64,000 bases of DNA, taken from Rhodocyclales bacterium. Lineage in GTDB: Bacteria > Pseudomonadota > Gammaproteobacteria > Burkholderiales > Rhodocyclaceae. The translations under genes and the position numbers were made by a program. The stretch is from contig JACPEH010000008.1 in the NCBI GenBank assembly GCA_016183655.1, forward strand, positions 372,001 through 436,000, written 5' to 3'. Positions 39,386 to 46,900 of this stretch are shown here, piece after piece. The notes below the pieces were generated by a model that had not been told where the DNA came from, ran no database searches, and was given only the letters and a program-made list of their open reading frames with translations. Numbering within the stretch: the stretch's first letter is position 1; each line of letters opens with the position of its first letter.

Positions 39386-40927
39386 ATGGAAACCTTGAAT
39401 CATCTTTTCCAGGGCTTCGTCGTCGCCGGCGCGCCCACCAACCTGATGATCGCGCTCGCCGGCTGCTTCCTCGGCACCGTCATCGGCCTGCTGCCCGGCC
39501 TCGGGCCGATCAACGGCGTCGCCATCCTGCTGCCGATCGCCTTCGCCATGAACCTGCCGCCGGAATCGGCGCTGATCCTGCTCTGTTCCGTCTATGCCGG
39601 CTGCGAGTACGGCGGCCGCATCTCGGCCATCCTCATCAACGTGCCCGGAGACGCCGGCGCGGTGATGACCACCATGGACGGCTTCCCGATGGCCAGGAAG
39701 GGACTGGCCGGCCCGGCGCTGTCGATTTCCGCCTGGTCGTCCTTCGTCGGTTCCCTGCTGGCCACCATTGGCATCGTCTTCTTCGCCCCCATTCTGTCCG
39801 AGTGGGCGATCGCCTTCGGGCCGGCGGAATATTTCGCGCTGATGGTGCTGGCGCTGTCCTGCCTCGGCGGCCTGGTCGGCGATTCGCTGCCCAAAGCGGC
39901 GGTCGCCTGCCTGCTCGGCCTGCTGATGTCCTGCGTCGGCATCGATTCGAACAGCGGCGTCTATCGCTTCACCTTCGACAACCTCCACCTGTCGGACGGC
40001 ATTCCCTTCGTCGTCATCGTCATCGGCCTGTTCGCGGTCAGCGAGGTGATGCTGATGCTGGAGAGCCACCAGGCCGGCGCCAAGCCGATCGCGCTGACCG
40101 GCCGCATGATGTTCAGCTTCCGCGAGTGGCGGCTGCAGAACTGGGCGACCTTCCGTTCCTCGGTCGTCGGCTTCTTCATCGGCGTGCTGCCGGGGGCGGG
40201 CGCCACCGTCGCCTCGGCGATGACCTACGCGATGGAAAAGCGCATGGCCGGCAAGGACCACTGTTTCGGCGACGGCGACGTGCGCGGCGTGGCGGCCCCG
40301 GAAGCGGCGAACAACGCCTCCGCCTACGGCTCGCTGATCCCGATGCTGACCCTCGGCGTTCCCGGTTCCGGCACCACTGCCGTGATGATCGGCGCGCTGA
40401 CGCTGTACAACATCAACCCCGGACCGACCCTGTTCCAGGACCAGCCGCTCATCGTCTGGGGGCTGATCGCCTCGCTGTTCATCGCCAACATCATGCTGCT
40501 GGTGATGAACATCCCGATGATCCGGCTCTTCGTGAAGTTCCTCGACATGCCCAACTGGCTGCTGGTGCCGCTGGTCGCCGCGGTCTCGCTGGTCGGCGTG
40601 TACTCGGTCCATAGCACCTCCTTCGACCTCGTCTTCGGCGTCCTGCTGGGCGGCATCGGCTACCTGCTGCGGGTGATGAACTTCCCCATCTCGCCGCTGA
40701 TCCTCGGCTTCGTGCTCGGCGACATGATGGAACAGAACCTGCGCCGCGCCCTGTCGATCAGCAACGGCGAACTGTCGGTACTGTTCGCCAGCCCGATCTC
40801 GATCGTGCTGTGGGTGATGGCGGTCGCCATGCTGATCGGCCCCCGCGTCTTCCGCGCCCTCGAGGAGCGCAAGCTGCGCAACCTGGGCCTGCTCGCCGCC
40901 GAGGACGCCCACGTCGAAGCCGGCTGA
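39386..40927 (+). CDS. tctA: Tripartite tricarboxylate transporter large permease TctA
   Basis: 513 residues, about 11-12 membrane helices. Characteristic TctA motifs: TVIGLLPGLGPINGVAILLPI near the start, YGGRISAILINVPGDAGAVMT, GVLPGAGATVASAM and GSLIPMLTLGVPGSGTTAVM. It forms the sodium-driven translocation pore with TctB. A TerC-type gene follows 72 bp downstream on the same strand, probably in the same transcript. Confidence 0.95.
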   Translation: METLNHLFQGFVVAGAPTNLMIALAGCFLGTVIGLLPGLGPINGVAILLPIAFAMNLPPESALILLCSVYAGCEYGGRISAILINVPGDAGAVMTTMDGFPMARKGLAGPALSISAWSSFVGSLLATIGIVFFAPILSEWAIAFGPAEYFALMVLALSCLGGLVGDSLPKAAVACLLGLLMSCVGIDSNSGVYRFTFDNLHLSDGIPFVVIVIGLFAVSEVMLMLESHQAGAKPIALTGRMMFSFREWRLQNWATFRSSVVGFFIGVLPGAGATVASAMTYAMEKRMAGKDHCFGDGDVRGVAAPEAANNASAYGSLIPMLTLGVPGSGTTAVMIGALTLYNINPGPTLFQDQPLIVWGLIASLFIANIMLLVMNIPMIRLFVKFLDMPNWLLVPLVAAVSLVGVYSVHSTSFDLVFGVLLGGIGYLLRVMNFPISPLILGFVLGDMMEQNLRRALSISNGELSVLFASPISIVLWVMAVAMLIGPRVFRALEERKLRNLGLLAAEDAHVEAG

Positions 40928-40999
40928 CGACGTACCCGGGGCCGCTGCCCGCAAGGTCGGCGGCCCCGCATCAATGCAAACGAACAAGGGAGCAGCAGC

Positions 41000-41731
41000 G
41001 TGCTGGAAACTCTGATGCAGGCCGGCTTCTGGCTGGCGGTACTGCAAATCATCGCCATCGACATCCTGCTCGGCGGCGACAACGCCGTGGTCATCGCCCT
41101 GGCCTGCCGGCGCCTGCCGGAGAAACAGCGGCGCCAGGGCATTTTCTGGGGCGTCGCGGGCGCCATCGTCGTGCGCGTGGTACTGATCTTCTTCGCCCTG
41201 CAACTGCTGGCGCTGCCTTTCCTGAAGGTGCTCGGGGCGCTGCTGCTGGTGTGGATCGGCATCGGCCTGCTGCGCGCCGAAGACGACGACGCGCACGGCG
41301 ACATCGAGGCCCGCCCCAGCCTGCTCGGCGCCATCCGCACGGTGATCGTCGCCGATGTCGTGATGAGCCTGGACAACGTCGTCGCCGTCGCCGGCGCCGC
41401 CAAGGGCGACATCGTGCTGGTGGCGTTCGGCATCCTGGTCAGCATCCCGATCATCGTCTGGGGCAGCCGCTTCGTGCTCGCGCTGATGGATCGCATCCCT
41501 GTCGTCATCACGCTGGGCGCCGCGCTGCTGGGCTGGATCGCCGGCGAGATGGCGCTCTCGGACGCGATGGTGGCGCCACTGTTCGCCGGCGCCCCGGGCT
41601 GGATTCACCATCTCGCCGGAGCTTCCGGCGCCTTGCTGGTGCTCGCGCTGAGCCACATCCTCGGGCGCCGCGGCGGCGACGCGGCGACCGCACTCCCGGC
41701 CGACGAGGCGGCGGTCGGCGAGGAGCCCTGA
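41000..41731 (+). CDS. TerC family (YjbE-type) membrane protein downstream of tctCBA
   Basis: 243 residues, GTG start. Seven-helix TerC core: IDILLGGDNAVVIALACRRLP with the metal-site Asp pair in the first half and VADVVMSLDNVVAVAGAAKGD in the second, then LGAALLGWIAGEMALSD. Members export Mn2+ or supply metal to exported enzymes in other bacteria. Its place after tctA suggests disposal of divalent metal imported with citrate, an inference. A paralogue occupies the same place in the TRAP cluster at 54.6 kb. A terminator follows. Confidence 0.88.
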   Translation: MLETLMQAGFWLAVLQIIAIDILLGGDNAVVIALACRRLPEKQRRQGIFWGVAGAIVVRVVLIFFALQLLALPFLKVLGALLLVWIGIGLLRAEDDDAHGDIEARPSLLGAIRTVIVADVVMSLDNVVAVAGAAKGDIVLVAFGILVSIPIIVWGSRFVLALMDRIPVVITLGAALLGWIAGEMALSDAMVAPLFAGAPGWIHHLAGASGALLVLALSHILGRRGGDAATALPADEAAVGEEP

Positions 41732-41755
41732 CAATTTCTCCTCTGTAGTCCTTGG

Positions 41756-41783
41756 GGGCCCTGCGGGGCCCTGTTTTTTTTTT
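41756..41783 (+). terminator. Intrinsic terminator after the tctCBA-terC unit
   Basis: GGGCCC/GGGCCC stem with TGCG loop followed by TG and a run of ten T. Confidence 0.85.
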
Positions 41784-41807
41784 GCGCCGGGCAACGGCCC
41801 GGCCGCG

Positions 41808-43247
41808 TCAAGCGACCGGCGGCGCGTCCTCGCGCGGGAATTCGATCTCGACGCAGAGCCCGCGCCCGTCATCGCCGTCGAGCAGCTTGACCGTGCCGCC
41901 GTGGGCCCAGACGATCTCGCGCACGATGGCGAGCCCGAGGCCGCTGCCTTCGCTGTCGCCCTGGCCGAGGATGCGGTAGAAGCGGTGGAAGACCTTCTCG
42001 CGCTCCGCCGCCGGGATGCCCGGCCCGTCGTCGCAGACGCGCAGCGCCGCCCACTCGCGCCAGGCGCCTACCGCCGCGGTGACGTGGCCGCCGGCCGGGG
42101 TGTAGCGGATCGCGTTGTCGATCAGGTTGGCCAGCATCTCGCGCAGCATGGCCGCGTTGCCGTCGATTTCCAGCGGCGCGTCGGGGCCTTCGAAGGCCAG
42201 CTCGATGCGCTTGGCGAGCGCCAGCGGGGCGAGCTCCAGCGCCACTTCGCGGGCCAGCCCGCAGAGGTCGACGCGGCGCTTTTCCTGGATCAGGCCGTTG
42301 GCCGCCTCGGCGTGCGACAGCGCCAGCATCTGGTTGGTCATGCGGCGGGCGCCGCGGATGCTGCCGAGCAGGCTGGTGAAGGTGCGCCGCATCTCCTCGG
42401 GGTCGTCCTGGCGCAGGCCGTATTCGGCCTGCGTGGTGAGCACGGCGAGCGGCGTGCGCAGCTGGTGCGCGGCGTCGGCGAGGAAGCGGCGGCGCGCCTG
42501 CAGCATCGCCGACAGCCGCTCCATGTGGTGGTTGATGGCGTCGATCAGCGGCGAGATTTCACTGGGCACGTCGTCGTCCGGCACCGGCGTGAGATCCTCC
42601 TCGTCGCGCCGGCGCACCCGTTCGCGCAGCGCCAGCAGCGGGCGGAAGGCGGTGCCCAGCGCGAGGATGACCAGCAGCGCGCCGACGCCGACCAGCAGCA
42701 GCTGGCGGCGCATGCTGTCGAGGAAGAGCTCGCGCGCCAGCCCCAGGCGGCCCTCGGTGGTCTCGGCAAAGAGGATGGTGACGCGGTCGCCGCCGACCAG
42801 CGCCGGGTCGTAGAGGCGCTTGGTCATGATCCCCAGGCGCACCGGCTCGCCCCGGTAGCCGGTATCGACGATGACCACCTCGCCGTCGTCGCCCGGCGGC
42901 GGCGGCGACGGCAGGTCCGGATAGCCGGTGAGCAGCCCGCCGTCCGGCCCGATGACGGCGTAGAAAATGCGCTCCTGCACGCCGCTCTCGACCACGTCGA
43001 AGGCTGAATAGGGGATATCCACCAGCACGATGCCTTCCAGCGAATGGGTGCTTTCGGCGATAGACTTGAGCGAGGCGGTCAGCGAGCGGTCGTAGGCGCG
43101 GTTCACCGCCACCAGCGCGCCGTGGTAGGCGAGGCCGGCGTTGACGACGAGCAGGATGAGCAGCGGCGGCAGCAGCCACCACATCACCCGCCGGCGCAGG
43201 CTGGGGTGCCGGCGGCGGGAGTCGGCGCGCGCCGCCCTATTGCCCAA
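41808..43247 (-). CDS. tctE: Sensor histidine kinase TctE
   Basis: 479 residues. Membrane helix about 22-42, periplasmic 2CSK-type sensor about 45-172, second helix about 180-200, HAMP-like linker, HisKA with DAAHQLRTPLAVL (phospho-acceptor His), and HATPase with N box MLANLIDNAIRYTP, DDGPGIP and GSGLGLAIVREI. The TTG at 43247 overlaps tctD by 11 bases; an in-frame ATG at 43184 is an alternative start that would leave the membrane helix at the N-terminus. Partner of TctD; senses tricarboxylates by family. Confidence 0.9.
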   Translation of the reverse strand: MGNRAARADSRRRHPSLRRRVMWWLLPPLLILLVVNAGLAYHGALVAVNRAYDRSLTASLKSIAESTHSLEGIVLVDIPYSAFDVVESGVQERIFYAVIGPDGGLLTGYPDLPSPPPPGDDGEVVIVDTGYRGEPVRLGIMTKRLYDPALVGGDRVTILFAETTEGRLGLARELFLDSMRRQLLLVGVGALLVILALGTAFRPLLALRERVRRRDEEDLTPVPDDDVPSEISPLIDAINHHMERLSAMLQARRRFLADAAHQLRTPLAVLTTQAEYGLRQDDPEEMRRTFTSLLGSIRGARRMTNQMLALSHAEAANGLIQEKRRVDLCGLAREVALELAPLALAKRIELAFEGPDAPLEIDGNAAMLREMLANLIDNAIRYTPAGGHVTAAVGAWREWAALRVCDDGPGIPAAEREKVFHRFYRILGQGDSEGSGLGLAIVREIVWAHGGTVKLLDGDDGRGLCVEIEFPREDAPPVA

Positions 43248-43917
43248 CGGGAGCTTCGCCGAGCAGGTAGCCCAGCCCGCGCAGGGTGCTCACCGTTGCC
43301 CCGGAGCCCTCGATCTTCTTGCGCAGGCGATGGACGTAGATCTCGATGGCCTCGACCCGCGCCTCTTCGTCGAAGCGGAAGACCTTCTCGAACAGGAGTT
43401 CGCGCGCCACCGGCCGGCCCAGGCGGGAGATCAGCACCTCCAGCACGGCGAGCTCGCGCGGCGTCAGCGCCAGCGGCTTGCCGTCGAGGCTGGCGAGGCG
43501 GGTGGTGGTGTCGAATTCGAGGCGGCCGATGCGCACCGTCGGCGCCAGGTTGCCGCTGCGCCGCAGCAGCGCCTTGATGCGCGCTTCCAGCTCGGACAGC
43601 TCGAAGGGCTTGGGCAGGTAGTCGTCGGCGCCGAGGTTCAGGCCCTTGACCCGGTCCTCGGTGGCGCCGCGGGCGGTCAGCACCAGCACCGGCGTCGGGC
43701 TGCCGCGTTCGCGGCTGCGCAGGCGGTGCAGCACCTCCAGGCCGTCCAGGCCGGGCAGCGAGAGGTCGAGGATGACCAGGTCGTAGGGCTGGGTCAGCAG
43801 CGCGTGGTCGGCGTGGTCGCCGCGGGCCAGCACGTCGACGGCGTAGCCGGCCTGGGAAAGGGCTCGCGAGACCCATTCGGCGAGTTCGGAATGGTCTTCG
43901 ACCAGAAGCAGACGCAT
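43237..43917 (-). CDS. tctD: Response regulator TctD (OmpR family)
   Basis: 226 residues from the ATG at 43917 (MRLLLVEDHSELAEW). Receiver about 1-115 with LVILDLSLPGLDG (phospho-acceptor Asp) and Lys in YLPKPFEL; winged-helix DNA-binding domain about 125-220 with LTPRELAVLEVLISR and RVEAIEIYVHRLRKKI. OmpR-family regulators bind tandem half-sites spaced 10-11 bp, matching the GAAAGC repeats at five nearby promoters. One of these lies only 7 bp before this ATG, suggesting autoregulation. Confidence 0.92.
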   Translation of the reverse strand: MRLLLVEDHSELAEWVSRALSQAGYAVDVLARGDHADHALLTQPYDLVILDLSLPGLDGLEVLHRLRSRERGSPTPVLVLTARGATEDRVKGLNLGADDYLPKPFELSELEARIKALLRRSGNLAPTVRIGRLEFDTTTRLASLDGKPLALTPRELAVLEVLISRLGRPVARELLFEKVFRFDEEARVEAIEIYVHRLRKKIEGSGATVSTLRGLGYLLGEAPVGQ

Positions 43918-43923
43918 GCGATT

Positions 43924-43940
43924 GAAAGTGGAATGAAAGC
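43924..43940 (+). promoter_or_regulatory. TctD-type direct repeat between tctD and the binding-protein gene
   Basis: GAAAGT-GGAAT-GAAAGC, 11-bp periodicity, followed after 12 bp by TATGCT. It would activate the rightward gene and cover the leader of leftward tctDE. Confidence 0.5.
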
Positions 43941-44015
43941 TGGCAGGGAGATTATGCTGCCGCAAAAGGGGGCTCGGGTAAAGCCGGCCCCGCAGACGAA
44001 AACAGGAGACATGCA

Positions 44016-45089
44016 GTGAGCAAGATCATCGCGTTGGCGCTGGCCTGGGTGTGCGGACTGGCGGCGGCGCAGGAACTGCCGGGCGACGCGGGAACCCCGG
44101 ACGCCGTCGCCGCGCACGAGGGCCGGCTGGTGATCTACGCCGCCACCGACGAGCGCCTGGTGGCGCCGCTGATCCGCGACTTCCGGACGCTCTACCCGGA
44201 CCTGCAGGTGGACTACCTCGACATGAACTCGGCCGAGCTCTACCGGCGCTTCCTGGCCGAGACGACGACCGGCGGCAACGCCGACGTGACCTGGAGCTCG
44301 GCCATGGATCTGCAGGTCAAGCTGGTCAACGACGGCCACGCGCAGCCCCACCGCTCGGCCGAGACCGCCGCGCTGCCGGCCTGGGCGTCGTGGAAGGACG
44401 AGGCCTTCGGCACCACCTACGAACCGATCGCGATCGCCTACAACAAGCGCCTGCTGCGCCGCGACGAGGTTCCCGCCACCCACGCCGACCTGATCCGCCT
44501 GCTGAAGGAGCAGCCCGAGCGCTTCCGCGGCCGCCTGACCACCTACGACCCGGTCCGCTCCGGCCTCGGCTTCATGCTGCACACGCAGGACCAGCAGGCC
44601 AACCCGGTGGTCTTCTGGAACCTGGTCGGGGCGATGGGAACGGCAGGCCTGCACAGCCGCGCCAGCACCTCGGCGATGCTCGACCGCATCGCCGCCGGCG
44701 ACGCCCTGCTCGGCTACAACGTCCTCGGCTCCTACGCCCTCGAACGGGCGCGCAACGACCCGGCGCTGGGCGTCGTGCTGCCGCAGGACTACACGCTGGT
44801 GATGAGCCGGGTCATGTTCATCGCCCGCCAGGCCAGGCACCCCCACGCCGCCCGCCTGTGGGTGGACTACGTCCTGTCGCGGCGCGGCCAGGCGGTGCTG
44901 GCCAACCGCGCCGGACTGTTCTCGATCCGCGACGACATCGCCGGGGAAACCACCGCCGCCCACCTCAAGGGGCGGCTGGGCGGCGCGCTGCGGCCGATCC
45001 CGATCGGTACCGGCCTGCTCACCTACCTGGACCAGATGAAGCGCCGGGATTTCCTGCGCAAGTGGGATGCCGCGGTGCAGCCCCGCTGA
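44016..45089 (+). CDS. Periplasmic ABC-type binding protein (Fe3+/carboxylate, AfuA-like) linked to TctDE
   Basis: 357 residues, GTG start behind CAGGAG; signal peptide about 1-19 (CGLAAAQ). Type II binding fold: RLVIYAATDERLVAPLIRDF, DVTWSSAMDLQVKLVNDG, and GYNVLGSYALERARNDP. Homologues annotated as iron(III) ABC binding proteins often sit next to tctDE, where they may serve as accessory ligand sensors for the kinase. No ABC permease is adjacent. The upstream repeat suggests TctD control. Confidence 0.8.
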   Translation: MSKIIALALAWVCGLAAAQELPGDAGTPDAVAAHEGRLVIYAATDERLVAPLIRDFRTLYPDLQVDYLDMNSAELYRRFLAETTTGGNADVTWSSAMDLQVKLVNDGHAQPHRSAETAALPAWASWKDEAFGTTYEPIAIAYNKRLLRRDEVPATHADLIRLLKEQPERFRGRLTTYDPVRSGLGFMLHTQDQQANPVVFWNLVGAMGTAGLHSRASTSAMLDRIAAGDALLGYNVLGSYALERARNDPALGVVLPQDYTLVMSRVMFIARQARHPHAARLWVDYVLSRRGQAVLANRAGLFSIRDDIAGETTAAHLKGRLGGALRPIPIGTGLLTYLDQMKRRDFLRKWDAAVQPR

Positions 45090-45135
45090 CCGTCCACCAC
45101 CCCCTCGGCCGGAACGCCCCGGCCGCACCCCGACC

Positions 45136-46206
45136 ATGATCACCAAAGCCCTGGCCGCGCTGTCGGCCGCCCTGCGCGTCGCCGCCACCCTGCTCCTGGC
45201 CGGGCTGGCCGGCGGGCTGGCGGAGGTCGCCGGCTGCCCGCTGCCGTGGATGCTCGGCCCCCTCTTCGCCGTCGCCGGCGCCAGCCTCGCCGGCGCCCGG
45301 CTGCGGGTGCTGCCGGGCGGACGCGCGCTCGGCCAGTGGGCGATCGGCTGCGCCCTCGGCCTGCATTTCTCGCCGGCGGTCGCCGCGCTGCTGGCGCAAC
45401 AGGCGCTGCCGATCGCGCTGCTGGCGCTGCTGTCGGTGGCCATCGGCCTGGTCGGCGCGCTGCTGCTGCTGCGCTGGACCGACGCGACGCCGGCCACCGC
45501 CTTCTTCGCCGCGCTGCCCGGCGGCGCCTCGGAGATGGTGGTCCTCGCCGAGCACCGCGGCGGCGCCGTCGAGCGCGTCGCCGCCGCGCAGGCGCTGCGC
45601 GTGGTGGTGGTCGTGCTGGTCGTTCCCTTCGCGCTGCTGCACTGGGCGGGCAACGGCGTCGAGCTGCCGCCGCCGGCGCGTCCGCCGGGAACGCCGGCGC
45701 TGTTCGCGGCGCTCGCCGCCGCCTCGCTCGGCGCGCTCGCGCTGCTGCGCCGGCTGCGCATCGCCAACGCCTGGCTGCTTGGCCCGCTCGCCGGCGTCGG
45801 CCTGCTCGCCGCGCTCGGCGCGCCGCTGCCGGCGCTGCCCGCGTGGCTGGTCGACGGCGGCCAGCTGCTGCTCGGCAGCGCGCTCGGCAGCCGCTTCGGC
45901 CCCGCGTTCTTCCGCGCCGCACCGCGCTTCCTCGCCGTCGTCGCGCTCGGCATCGGCCTGGCCCTGCTGCTCGGCGCGCTCGGCGCCTGGCTGCTGGCCC
46001 GGCCGGTGGCGCTGCCGCTGCCGGCGCTGCTGCTCGCCGCCGCCCCCGGCGGCATCGCCGAGATGAGCGTGACGGCGGCGGTGATGCACTGGAGCGTGCC
46101 GCTGGTGATCGCCACACATCTGGCGCGGCTGGTGCTGCTGACTGCCTGCGGCGCCGCGATCTACCGGCTGTTTCTGACGCTGCCGGCGGTGCGCCGGCGG
46201 TCCTGA
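45136..46206 (+). CDS. AbrB family membrane protein (putative ammonia monooxygenase-type regulator/transporter)
   Basis: 356 residues, about ten membrane helices in two AbrB duplications: CPLPWMLGPLFAVAGASL with ALPGGASEMVVLAEHRGG in the first half, and NAWLLGPLAGVGLLAAL with AAAPGGIAEMSVTAAVMHW in the second. The family often accompanies TctABC transporters; its transport or regulatory role is unsettled. 46 bp after the binding protein on the same strand, so probably co-regulated. Very Ala/Leu-rich. Confidence 0.85.
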   Translation: MITKALAALSAALRVAATLLLAGLAGGLAEVAGCPLPWMLGPLFAVAGASLAGARLRVLPGGRALGQWAIGCALGLHFSPAVAALLAQQALPIALLALLSVAIGLVGALLLLRWTDATPATAFFAALPGGASEMVVLAEHRGGAVERVAAAQALRVVVVVLVVPFALLHWAGNGVELPPPARPPGTPALFAALAAASLGALALLRRLRIANAWLLGPLAGVGLLAALGAPLPALPAWLVDGGQLLLGSALGSRFGPAFFRAAPRFLAVVALGIGLALLLGALGAWLLARPVALPLPALLLAAAPGGIAEMSVTAAVMHWSVPLVIATHLARLVLLTACGAAIYRLFLTLPAVRRRS

Positions 46207-46234
46207 TTTCCCCTTCCCCCGACAGGAGACAAGC

Positions 46235-46303
46235 ATGAACGCAAGCGAGACGAACGCCCCGACACCGGCCGCCACCGGCGTCGCCGTGCTCGGCTACAAC
46301 TGA
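46235..46303 (+). pseudogene. Truncated 5' remnant of a gene (22 codons)
   Basis: ATG behind a good CAGGAG ribosome site opens 22 codons ending TGVAVLGYN then stop. GVAVLGY looks like the first beta-strand and glycine turn of a Rossmann dehydrogenase of Gfo/Idh/MocA type, but nothing further remains. A genuine micro-peptide cannot be excluded. Confidence 0.3.
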
Positions 46304-46349
46304 GCACGCGTCGGGGACCGCGGCAAGCGGCCGGCGTTACACTGGCGCG

Positions 46350-46586
46350 ATGAAGATCATCGACGAATCGACGCTGACCTGCCCGGCCTGCGGCCACCGG
46401 CAGACCGAAACGATGCCAGTCGACGCCTGCCTGTGGTTCTACGAATGCCCCGGCTGCCGCAGGCTGCTCAAGCCGAAGCCGGGCGACTGCTGCGTCTTCT
46501 GCTCCTACGGCGACGTCCCCTGCCCGCCGGTGCAGCACGAGCGCGCAGCGGCGCCGGTAGGGGTCGGTCACCCCGAATCCGGCTGA
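46350..46586 (+). CDS. GDCCVxC-domain small cysteine protein
   Basis: 78 residues. Two CxxC pairs (CPACGHRQ and CPGCRRLL) suggest a zinc ribbon, followed by the family signature GDCCVFCSYGDVPCPPVQ. Relatives are annotated as 'GDCCVxC domain-containing (seleno)protein'; some use selenocysteine, here all are Cys. The function is unknown, perhaps metal or thiol redox. The last ten or so residues (VGVGHPESG) are encoded by the edge of an intergenic repeat, so the native C-terminus may have been replaced. Confidence 0.75.
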   Translation: MKIIDESTLTCPACGHRQTETMPVDACLWFYECPGCRRLLKPKPGDCCVFCSYGDVPCPPVQHERAAAPVGVGHPESG

Positions 46587-46900
46587 CGTAACCTCTGGAT
46601 TCCGGGTGCCGCTGCGCGACCCCGGTATGACGACGGGGGTCGGGTCGCGCCAAGCGCCGATCGCGTCTCCGTCATTTCGGGCTTGCCCCGGAATCCAGAC
46701 GGCCGGCGAGTACGAAGCGGGAAGGGCCATGCATTTGCATGGTTCTCCCTGGATTCCGGCACCCCAAGGGTACTTGAGCCATGGGCCCCTCCGCCTGCGG
46801 GGCGCATTCGCCGGAATGACGAACCTGTCCAGCCGTTCCACCATGACGGACCTCTCGGCGAGCGGTGCCGATTCTTGGCACGCCGGGGCGGGCCGGCACG
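46587..46900. other. Repeat-filled gap between the GDCCVxC gene and glycerate kinase
   Basis: 314 bp without a gene. It holds a 46595-46697 CTGGATTCCGG...GGAATCCAG unit overlapping the 178-bp repeat at 46670-46847. No terminator with a T-run was found. Confidence 0.6.
46670..46847 (-). repeat. 178-bp intergenic repeat, right copy
   Basis: Inverted counterpart of 31131-31309. Differences are scattered single bases, e.g. TACTTG versus TAGCCTTG context and CATGCATTTGCATGG versus GCAAGCGCATGG, so the copies are related but not recent identical duplicates. Confidence 0.85.

Noticed and set aside
38813-41872. About 1000-codon minus-strand frame opposite tctBA and terC
   Set aside because: The translation is His/Asp/Gln/Arg-rich low complexity, mirroring codon bias of the real genes on the other strand; no domain is visible.
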